From Hyphomonadaceae bacterium UBA7672 (GTDB lineage Bacteria > Pseudomonadota > Alphaproteobacteria > Caulobacterales > Hyphomonadaceae), in the NCBI GenBank assembly GCA_002483135.1, contig DLHI01000007.1:1-64000 (forward strand): a stretch of DNA of 64,000 bases, read 5' to 3'. A model generated the notes under the pieces. That model saw only the letters and a list, made by a program, of their open reading frames with translations. It was not told the DNA's origin and made no database searches. The position numbers were made by a program, and so were the translations under genes. This document shows positions 35,768-43,189 of this stretch, in pieces; the stretch's first letter is position 1; each line of letters begins with the position of its first letter.

Positions 35768-36907
35768 ATGCCGCGGCCCAAGCTCAAGACCCGCGAAGCG
35801 ATCAGGTCCTGGATTTTCGATAGGGCTTTGCCGCTCTGGGCGGAACGGGGATTTGATCAAACATACGGCGGGTTCGTCGAACAGATGGGCCTCGACGGTC
35901 GCGACGCCGAGCTGAGCTTCAAGCGCACCCGGGTCTGTGGTCGCCAAATATATGTATTCAGCCACGCGCAGATACTGGGGTGGGAGGATGGTAAGAACCT
36001 TGCCGACCTTGGTGTCGATTGGCTAACCAAGCGGGCTTGGTTGGGGCCAGATAGAGGCTTTGCGCGGACACTGTCGCGCGAGGGCGCGGTCATTGATGCA
36101 ACGCCTGACCTTTATGACTACGCCTTCATCCTGTTCGCGTTCGCTTGGCGCCATCGCCTGCTGAAGGACCAGGAATCGCTAGGGTGGTTACATCGCACCT
36201 ATGACTTCGTGGAAGCGAATCTGCGCCATCCGAGCGGACATGGCTACTGGAACGAGCTACCCAACAAGGGCTGGCGCCAGCAGAATCCGCATATGCATTT
36301 CACCGAGGCATGCCTAGCCGCATTCGAGGCGACGGGTGACGAGCGCTTTGCGCTGGGCGTGCGCGACCTGGTGGCGCTGTTCCAGCATCGTCTGTTTGAT
36401 CGCGAGACGGGCACTCTCGCGGAATACTTCACCGACGACTGGCAGCGGGCCCCGGGCGACGAAGGGCGGCTGGTGGAGCCGGGCCATCTGATGGAATGGG
36501 CTTGGATCCTGGGGTCGGCGCACAAACTGATCGGGTTGCGCACGGAGCATGATATTCGCGCCGCGCTGCGCTTTGCCGAGACGTATGGCGTCAACACGGC
36601 GACGGGCGCGGTGTTCGACGGACTGCGGGACGATGGCGTGCCGATCAATCGCGCATCGCGTTCGTGGCCGAATGCCGAGCGCATCAAGGGCGCGATTGCC
36701 CTGTATGAACTGGACGGGTTTGATCCCGCGCCGGTGATCGACCAGGCCGCCAACGTGTTGCTGACGCGGTATCTCTCGCGTGTGCCGCAGGGCGTGTGGA
36801 TGGACCAGTACGACGCGGACGGGAATGGAACTTCGAAGACGGTGCCGTCATCGACGCTGTACCATCTGTTCCTGGCGTTCGCCGAGGCGCTGCGGATTTC
36901 GGAATAG
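35768..36907 (+). CDS. AGE-family sugar epimerase/isomerase (mannose-6-phosphate isomerase-like)
   Basis: The 379-residue (alpha/alpha)6-barrel protein has LPLWAERGFDQTYGGFVEQM, RVCGRQIYVFSHAQILGW, DLYDYAFILFAFAW and HLMEWAWILGSAHK. The family includes N-acylglucosamine 2-epimerases and sugar-phosphate isomerases. Near manC, a role in making mannose 6-phosphate for GDP-mannose is plausible but inferred. The start at 35768 was chosen by family length; 35711 and 35747 are alternatives. Confidence 0.85.
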   Translation: MPRPKLKTREAIRSWIFDRALPLWAERGFDQTYGGFVEQMGLDGRDAELSFKRTRVCGRQIYVFSHAQILGWEDGKNLADLGVDWLTKRAWLGPDRGFARTLSREGAVIDATPDLYDYAFILFAFAWRHRLLKDQESLGWLHRTYDFVEANLRHPSGHGYWNELPNKGWRQQNPHMHFTEACLAAFEATGDERFALGVRDLVALFQHRLFDRETGTLAEYFTDDWQRAPGDEGRLVEPGHLMEWAWILGSAHKLIGLRTEHDIRAALRFAETYGVNTATGAVFDGLRDDGVPINRASRSWPNAERIKGAIALYELDGFDPAPVIDQAANVLLTRYLSRVPQGVWMDQYDADGNGTSKTVPSSTLYHLFLAFAEALRISE

Positions 36908-37909
36908 TCAGTCGCGAAACGGCCGGACATCGATGCCCCGACCCAGATAGCGGAGCGGGTTCCAGGTGAGCGCCGCAACAACGTCGCTGACCTTCGAGCG
37001 GCGGCGTTGGCGCAGCTGCCTGCGCGCGGCGAGCATAGGCCCGAGGCCCCTGAAAGCGGCAGCGTAACCCCGGATCGTGGGCTTGAAGACACCGCGCACG
37101 GCCCCGCGCAGGATCAGCGCCAGTGAGCCCATCAGCCAGACCGGAAGCGTGAGCAGCAAGAGCCAGCCGGGCATGTTGCGCACATAAGTCCATATCCCAT
37201 TGCGCATGCCATGGAAGACAGCGAAGTCGCTCGAGCGGCCAGCGATGGCAGAGCCTGCATGACGGACGACTGCGCCGGGCACGAACTGGCAGCGCTCTCC
37301 TATCAGCCGGAGGCGGAAGGCAAGATCGACGTCCTCGTGATAACAGAAATAGCGCTCCTCGAAGCCGCCGGATTCCAGGAACAGGTCGCGGGGGTAGAGC
37401 GCGGCCGCGCCGCAAGGCGCGAAACATTCACCCGCGGTGGGGGCGTGCGCCATGGGATGACCGAAGCCACCGCGCCACGCGAAGCCATAGGCAAGATAGC
37501 AATCCCCTGCCCCGTCGAGGCGCGTTTTGTCGTGCAGGCTGATCTGCAGGCAGGCGATCATGCGATGCGTGGGACGCTTGTCTGCCGCGTCCAGCATGGC
37601 GGCGAGCCAGCCGGGCTCAGCCACAGCATCGGGGTTGAGAAGTGCGAGCCAGCGGCCCTTGCCAACGCGGGCGCCGACATTGTTGCCTTCAGCAAAGCCA
37701 AGATTGCGATCTTGCCTGAGCACTGTGCAGCGCTCCGGGCATTCTGTTGCAAGCGCCAGCGAGGCATCGGTCGATGCATTATCGACGACGATCACTTCGA
37801 AGTCGGTAAAGGTCTGACGCTTGAGCGAGGCCAGGCACCCACGCAGATACTCGCCGCCATTGTAGTTCACCACGACGACGGTGACGACGGGGGGCGCGGC
37901 CTCGGTCAT
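36908..37909 (-). CDS. GT2-family glycosyltransferase
   Basis: The 333-residue protein has VVTVVVVNYNGGEYLRGCL, EVIVVDNASTDAS and a DxD-like ALLNPDAVAEPGW in the GT-A fold, then FCYHEDVDLAFRLRL. C-terminal hydrophobic helices (WLLLLTLPVWLMGSLALIL) tether it to the inner membrane. The rhamnosyltransferase-like subgroup fits the sequence; donor and acceptor are unknown. It follows the aldolase gene by 4 bases in the manC operon. Confidence 0.9.
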   Translation of the reverse strand: MTEAAPPVVTVVVVNYNGGEYLRGCLASLKRQTFTDFEVIVVDNASTDASLALATECPERCTVLRQDRNLGFAEGNNVGARVGKGRWLALLNPDAVAEPGWLAAMLDAADKRPTHRMIACLQISLHDKTRLDGAGDCYLAYGFAWRGGFGHPMAHAPTAGECFAPCGAAALYPRDLFLESGGFEERYFCYHEDVDLAFRLRLIGERCQFVPGAVVRHAGSAIAGRSSDFAVFHGMRNGIWTYVRNMPGWLLLLTLPVWLMGSLALILRGAVRGVFKPTIRGYAAAFRGLGPMLAARRQLRQRRRSKVSDVVAALTWNPLRYLGRGIDVRPFRD

Positions 37910-37913
37910 GCGC

Positions 37914-38567
37914 TCAGAGGATCGACTGCCCCGTGGCCGCCCAATCCTTCAGGAAGGCCGCAACGCCCGAATCCGTGAGCTCATGCTTGTACATCTCGGC
38001 GAAGATTTTCGGCGGCAGCGTGGCGCAGTCCGAGCCGACGAGCGCGACCTGCTTCACATGCTCGACCGAGCGGATCGAAGCGGAGAGGATGTTCGTGCTG
38101 AAGCCGTAATTGTCATAGACCTGACGAATCTCGGCGATCAGTTCGACGCCGTCGATGCCCTTGTCGTCCAGTCGGCCGATGAAAGGCGAGATGAAGAAGG
38201 CTCCGGCCTTTGCGGCAAGCAGCGCCTGCACTGCCGTGAAGCACAGCGTGACGTTGACGCGGATGCCCTCGTCGGAGAGCACCTGCGTCGCCTTGAGGCC
38301 GTTTTCGGTGAGCGGGAGCTTGACGACGACGTTGGAGGCGATGCGCGCGAGATAGCGGCCCTCGGCTAGCATCCCCTCGACATCGGTAGCGACCGCTTCG
38401 GCGCTGACCGGGCCCGGGATGATCGAGCAGATCTCGGCGATGGCTTCCTTCATCTTGCGGCCCGACTTGGCGATCAGGGTCGGGTTTGTGGTAACACCGT
38501 CGATGAGGCCGGTTGCGGCCGCAGCGCGAAGCTCCGTCACGTCAGCGGAATCGATGAACAACTGCAT
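37914..38567 (-). CDS. fructose-6-phosphate aldolase / transaldolase (short type)
   Basis: The 217-residue TIM-barrel aldolase has MQLFIDSADVTELR, VTTNPTLIAKSGR, the Schiff-base Lys in NVVVKLPLT and ISPFIGRLDD. Length fits the TalC/FSA subgroup, which either cleaves fructose 6-phosphate or acts as transaldolase; the sequence alone does not decide. It sits between manC and a GT2 gene and may supply fructose 6-phosphate for mannose sugars. Confidence 0.92.
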   Translation of the reverse strand: MQLFIDSADVTELRAAAATGLIDGVTTNPTLIAKSGRKMKEAIAEICSIIPGPVSAEAVATDVEGMLAEGRYLARIASNVVVKLPLTENGLKATQVLSDEGIRVNVTLCFTAVQALLAAKAGAFFISPFIGRLDDKGIDGVELIAEIRQVYDNYGFSTNILSASIRSVEHVKQVALVGSDCATLPPKIFAEMYKHELTDSGVAAFLKDWAATGQSIL

Positions 38568-38619
38568 GAGACGGGTCTCCCGGCGGGGTCAGGTCATTAC
38601 CTGCGCGCGTTATAGCGCG

Positions 38620-39681
38620 TCATTTCTGGCTGGGTATGACTTTCTTGACGTCCTGGGCGCGGCTTCGCGGCATGATCAGGACGGAATTGCCGCTGGCGAC
38701 GATGACCATGTCCTCTGCCCCGATGACCGAGACCTGTAGGCCATCGGACCGGACAAGGGAATTGGCGCAATCCAGCAGGATGGCCGGGCCCTCCACGGCA
38801 TTGCCCTGACCGTCCCGTTCGGAAAGACGCCAGACCTCCGCCCACGATCCAACGTCGGCCCAGCCGATATCGCAGGGGACCACCGCGGCGCGACTGGTCT
38901 TTTCCATCACAGCCCGGTCGACGGCTTCGGCGCGGACCGCGGTGAAGGCGGTCGGATCGAGATGGATGAAGACGCTGCTGCGTGCGGCCAACCGGAGGGC
39001 TTCGGCTGCGCCATCCCGGATATCGCCGGAAGCAATGGAGAATTCCTCAAGCAGCATGGCAGGCACAAAGAAGAATACACCAGAATTCCAGGTGTAGCCG
39101 CCATCGCGCAGATAACGCTCGGCTTCGTGACGGTCCGGCTTTTCCTTGAAGGCGACAAGGCGATTGACGCCCGGACGGAGTTCCTCGCCCTGGAGGATAT
39201 AGCCATAGCCTGTCTCGGGCCCGGTCGGTTTAATACCGAATGTAACGATACGTTCGGCCACGACGCCCATGGCGGCGCGGATGGCGGCGATCAACGCGTC
39301 GGGTTTTGTGACCAGGTGATCGGCGGGCGCTAGAAGGACATAGGCGTCGGGATCGATCTCGCTTGCGACCAGAGCTGCCAGCGCTGCCGTGGCAGCCGTA
39401 TTGCGTCCTTCGGGTTCAAGTACGATGGCGGACGGCGTGACGCCGCCCTGGGCAAGCAGCGACTGGACAATGCCCGCATGGACAGCGCTGGCGATGATCA
39501 CCGGGTCGAGGAAGACAAGATCGCCATGCGAGCCAGACAGGCGCAGCGCGGTCTCGATCATCATCGGACGACCGGCTCCGAGGTCATGGAACTGCTTGGG
39601 GCGTGCGCCGGTGGACAACGGCCACAGGCGTGTGCCTGAGCCGCCGGACATGATTACAGGCAAGATTTTCAAAGCCGGCAA
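38620..39681 (-). CDS. manC: mannose-1-phosphate guanylyltransferase
   Basis: The 353-residue enzyme makes GDP-mannose from mannose 1-phosphate and GTP. It has the nucleotide motif VIMSGGSGTRLWPLS, PKQF and LVAFKEKPDR. It lacks the C-terminal mannose-6-phosphate isomerase domain of bifunctional ManC. The nearby AGE-family gene may fill that step. It is the first gene of an operon with the aldolase and a GT2, gaps of 52 and 4 bases. A phosphomannomutase is not in the window. Confidence 0.93.
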   Translation of the reverse strand: MPALKILPVIMSGGSGTRLWPLSTGARPKQFHDLGAGRPMMIETALRLSGSHGDLVFLDPVIIASAVHAGIVQSLLAQGGVTPSAIVLEPEGRNTAATAALAALVASEIDPDAYVLLAPADHLVTKPDALIAAIRAAMGVVAERIVTFGIKPTGPETGYGYILQGEELRPGVNRLVAFKEKPDRHEAERYLRDGGYTWNSGVFFFVPAMLLEEFSIASGDIRDGAAEALRLAARSSVFIHLDPTAFTAVRAEAVDRAVMEKTSRAAVVPCDIGWADVGSWAEVWRLSERDGQGNAVEGPAILLDCANSLVRSDGLQVSVIGAEDMVIVASGNSVLIMPRSRAQDVKKVIPSQK

Positions 39682-39938
39682 GACGATCTCCGTGCGCGCT
39701 CAGGATAGCGACCTCAAGCTCCACTAGGGTACTCGTCCGCCGCCAGCGTCAACTTTTCCTGACCCGTATCCAACCAACGTTAACTTGGGCGCGCACGCAG
39801 GCCAGCCAAGCCGGATCACAAATGTGCCAAATCCATTCGTTCGGGCCGAATTTCCGTCCACGCAGGCAATCAATAGAATCTTGAGCACTTCGCTCTAATT
39901 TTCCGGCTCTTGTTGTTCTCCGGGGCGAGACAGTAACG

Positions 39939-41498
39939 ATGGCCTTGACCGCCACCTCCCTGCAGGACATTGGGCCAAAGAGTCCCGGTGCGGATGCGCT
40001 CGGCGCGCCGTTGCCGCTCGCTGTCGACCTCGACGGCACGCTGCTGCTGACGGACACGCTGTTCGAGGCGCTGGCGGAACAATTGCGCCGCCGCCCGATG
40101 TGGACGCTGTGGCAGATGATCCAGCTGCCTTTCTCAATTGCGAAAGTGAAGGCACGCATCCAGGGCGAGGCGCGCGTGGACATCACCCGGCTTCCCGTCA
40201 ACGACGCCGTCGCTGCCTATTGCGAGCAGGCGCAGGCGGCAGGACGGCCGGTGTGGCTTGTCACCGCCGCCGACCAAACGGTGGCCGAGGAGACCGTGAA
40301 GCACTTCCGGTTCTTCGACCGGGCTGTCGGCAGCGACGGCGTCACCAACAACAAGGGACCGGCCAAGGCAAAACGCCTTCGGGAGCTTGCCCCAAACGGC
40401 TTTGAGTATGTCGGCGACAGCCGCGCGGACATGAAGGTCTGGAAGCATGCGCGTTCGGCCTCGATTGTCGACGGCGGCGAGCGACGGCGGCGTGCAGTCA
40501 CGGCGCTTGGCGTGCGGGTCGCCGAGCAGTTCGAGCGACCTTCGCGCGGGCCGGGCGCCTGGCTGAAGGCCTTGCGGGTTCATCAGTGGGCCAAGAACGC
40601 CCTGATCTTCGTGCCAGCGATCCTGGCGATGCGGATCGGCGACCCTGCCGTGCTTCTGACCTTGCTGGCCGCCCTGCCCCTGGTCGGGATCATGGCTTCA
40701 GGCACTTACATCCTGAACGACCTTGTCGACCTCGCGGCGGATCGCGGCCATCCCACCAAGCGCAACCGGCCGTTTGCGTCGGGGCGGCTGAAACTGTGGC
40801 AGGGATTTGTGGCAGCGCCGCTGATGATTGTCGGCGGACTGGTTGGCGGCTTCCTGCTCTCGCCCAGCTTTGCGGCGACAATGGTGTCCTACCTGATCCT
40901 GACGCTCACCTATTCGTTCTGGCTGAAGCGCATGGCGCTGGCCGACACGCTGGCGCTGAGCTTCCTCTACACGCTGCGCCTGATCATGGGAGCGGTGCTG
41001 GCCGGCGTTGCGTTGAGCGCGTGGCTGATGGTCTTCTCGATGTTCCTGTTCGTCTCGCTGTCGCTGGCCAAGCGGCATGTCGAGGTCTTGCGGCGTACTG
41101 CTGCGGGTGAGCGGCGCGTCGCAAACCGGGGCTATCGCGCCGAAGACGCTGGGCTGACGCTGGGCCTCGGGCTTGCGACCGCAACGGTGAGCCCGCTGAT
41201 CCTCGTGCTGTACCTGATCGAGTCCGCCTGGCCATCGGGCGTCTACCAGACACCTGAAGCGCTTTGGGTGGCGCCGGCTGCGCTCGCCGGATGGCTGATG
41301 CGGATCTGGCTGCTCGCCAATCGCGGCGAGCTTGACGACGATCCGGTTGTATTCGCGATCAGGGACGTACCCAGTCTTCTCATAGGCGCTCTCCTTGCGG
41401 CGGGCGTGGTGGCCGCCGCCCTGCTGCCGCCCGGCTCGGCGCGCATGCTCAACGTAAACGACCTGCTCGGGCTGCATGCAACGGGTGCCGGCAGATGA
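39939..41498 (+). CDS. HAD-hydrolase / UbiA prenyltransferase fusion
   Basis: The 519-residue protein starts with a HAD domain (VDLDGTLLLTDTLFE with Asp30 and Asp32, GDSRADMKVW). A membrane UbiA domain follows, with NDLVDLAADRGHPTKRNRP, the Asp-rich motif of decaprenyl-phosphate phosphoribosyltransferase-like enzymes, and a second motif near LRLIMGAVLAG. It has about eight membrane helices. It probably transfers a sugar phosphate to a polyprenyl phosphate, with the HAD domain removing phosphate. A GtrA gene overlaps its stop (ATGA). Confidence 0.88.
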   Translation: MALTATSLQDIGPKSPGADALGAPLPLAVDLDGTLLLTDTLFEALAEQLRRRPMWTLWQMIQLPFSIAKVKARIQGEARVDITRLPVNDAVAAYCEQAQAAGRPVWLVTAADQTVAEETVKHFRFFDRAVGSDGVTNNKGPAKAKRLRELAPNGFEYVGDSRADMKVWKHARSASIVDGGERRRRAVTALGVRVAEQFERPSRGPGAWLKALRVHQWAKNALIFVPAILAMRIGDPAVLLTLLAALPLVGIMASGTYILNDLVDLAADRGHPTKRNRPFASGRLKLWQGFVAAPLMIVGGLVGGFLLSPSFAATMVSYLILTLTYSFWLKRMALADTLALSFLYTLRLIMGAVLAGVALSAWLMVFSMFLFVSLSLAKRHVEVLRRTAAGERRVANRGYRAEDAGLTLGLGLATATVSPLILVLYLIESAWPSGVYQTPEALWVAPAALAGWLMRIWLLANRGELDDDPVVFAIRDVPSLLIGALLAAGVVAAALLPPGSARMLNVNDLLGLHATGAGR

Positions 41499-41914
41499 GT
41501 AGCACCGGCCAGGCGCAATCCATGTCTGCCTCGCTTGGCGAGTTTGCGCGGTTCATCGCTGTCGGGGGCGTGGCCGCGCTCGCCAATCTGGTCTCGCGTT
41601 ACTTCCTCGACTTCGTGATGCCGTTCGAGGTCGCCGTCGTGCTGGCCTATAGCGTCGGCATGGTGGTCGGCTTCTTCCTTTTCCAGAGCACCCTGTTTCG
41701 CGGGCGCACGATCGGCCGTGCGCTCATCCTTCGTTTTGTCTGGGTGAACATCTTCGGCGCAACGCTGGCCTGGGCGGTGTCATCGGTAATGGCGCGGCAG
41801 CTGCTGCCCGCAATCGGATGGACCTTCCATCCCTTCGAGGTAGCGCATTTCTGCGGAGTCGCTGCGCCTGCCATCACCAGCTACTTCCTGCACAAGCACT
41901 ATACCTACGCCTGA
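41495..41914 (+). CDS. GtrA-family membrane protein
   Basis: The 139-residue protein has four membrane helices, with FARFIAVGGVAALANLVSRY and the C-terminal YFLHKHYTYA, both typical of GtrA. GtrA proteins take part in moving polyprenyl-linked sugars across the inner membrane. ATG overlaps the preceding stop by four bases. With the HAD-UbiA protein it suggests a lipid-linked sugar donor pathway. Confidence 0.9.
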   Translation: MSSTGQAQSMSASLGEFARFIAVGGVAALANLVSRYFLDFVMPFEVAVVLAYSVGMVVGFFLFQSTLFRGRTIGRALILRFVWVNIFGATLAWAVSSVMARQLLPAIGWTFHPFEVAHFCGVAAPAITSYFLHKHYTYA

Positions 41915-41935
41915 GCGACTATCGGCGCGTCCTGA

Positions 41936-43186
41936 TCAAGCTTGGCTTTTCGCCGCAAACTGGCCGAACGGCATGCGGTCAAAAGCTTGGGGGCTCCAGC
42001 TATCTAGCTGCGCTACGACCGCGGCCCTTCCCCGGGCGGCAGTCTCCCGCCTCAGATCAAGCGATGCTTCCAGCGCATGGAGTTTCGAGACGGCATCGGC
42101 GGTATACGGCTCGGCCCAACTTGCATGTGCGGCCTTATAGACGCCGCCTGCATCGCGCACGGATACGAGGTGGTAATCGATGCAAAGCTCGGGAATCTCC
42201 CCCATGAAATCGACATTACCGGACCAGCCGGTAGCTAATGCGGGCACGCCAGCCAGGAGCGCTTCTGCCAGCACCAGTCCAAAGCCCTCGGACCTGTGCG
42301 GCGAGAGGAAGACATCGGCGCGTGAGACCAGCATGTCGATCTCCGCGTCACTCAGGCGCTGATTGAAAAATGTGATGTCGTCTCGCCCAGCCACCGCAGA
42401 GCGAAGCATCTTTTCGAAGTGGGGGCCGGCGCTGGATGACTGCACCTTGACGATGAGTCGACGGGTTTCGGAGGACACGTCGGGAAAAGCGCGTTTGAAT
42501 ATCTCGATCGAACCGAGGAGATTCTTGCGAGTCCAGCTTGAGTTGAGATCACCCATGGCAAGGACAGTAAACCGACCGTCACTGAACGTCTGAGCGTGCT
42601 TCGGAGCAGACAACGCTACGGGATGTGGCATCACACGCACCGGCGTCGTGACGCCTGCCTCTTTCAGCGCATCGGCCACGAAACGGCTTGGAACCCACAG
42701 CTCATGAAAGAACCGCGCGGTATTGGCCCATGAAGACGGGATAACGGGCAGCTCGTAAGCCCAGAAACCTATACGGTAGCGGCCGCGCCATACGGTCGGC
42801 GAAATACGCGACAGGGCCGCGGCCGCTTCCGGGGCGTTCACATGAATCACCCAGACGCCACCAGACTCCGTAACAGGCAAGCCGGCAGATGCATTAGACG
42901 TAGCGAACAGCGGCGCGAGATCGTGTTCGGCTGGCGTATAGCCCGCATGACGAAGGCCCTGCACCGTAAGTCGCGCTGCACGAGACACCCCCGATGATCC
43001 CGATAGCAGTCCGGACACCACAACCGGGCCAGGCTTCATTGCAGGCTCACCCCCGGCTAGCGCAGATCCTACGCGGCGTCGCGCAACGGCGAATGCTATA
43101 CCTTGCCCATGGCGGCGCAGGCCGGGTGGCACGAGCGCGCGCCAGATTTTGCGGACGGCTACACTAGGGATCGACGGCCTCGACAT
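41936..43186 (-). CDS. GT4-family glycosyltransferase
   Basis: The 416-residue GT-B protein has a glycine-rich VVSGLLSGSSGVSRAARL near residue 55, WAYELPVIPSSW and the C-terminal donor site FLSPHRSEGFGLVLAEALLA. The E..7..E pattern is that of retaining GT4 enzymes. It is clearly related to the GT4 at 57263-58408. It begins 3 bases after the O-antigen-ligase/acyltransferase fusion gene and shares its operon. Confidence 0.9.
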   Translation of the reverse strand: MSRPSIPSVAVRKIWRALVPPGLRRHGQGIAFAVARRRVGSALAGGEPAMKPGPVVVSGLLSGSSGVSRAARLTVQGLRHAGYTPAEHDLAPLFATSNASAGLPVTESGGVWVIHVNAPEAAAALSRISPTVWRGRYRIGFWAYELPVIPSSWANTARFFHELWVPSRFVADALKEAGVTTPVRVMPHPVALSAPKHAQTFSDGRFTVLAMGDLNSSWTRKNLLGSIEIFKRAFPDVSSETRRLIVKVQSSSAGPHFEKMLRSAVAGRDDITFFNQRLSDAEIDMLVSRADVFLSPHRSEGFGLVLAEALLAGVPALATGWSGNVDFMGEIPELCIDYHLVSVRDAGGVYKAAHASWAEPYTADAVSKLHALEASLDLRRETAARGRAAVVAQLDSWSPQAFDRMPFGQFAAKSQA

Positions 43187-43189
43187 TGC

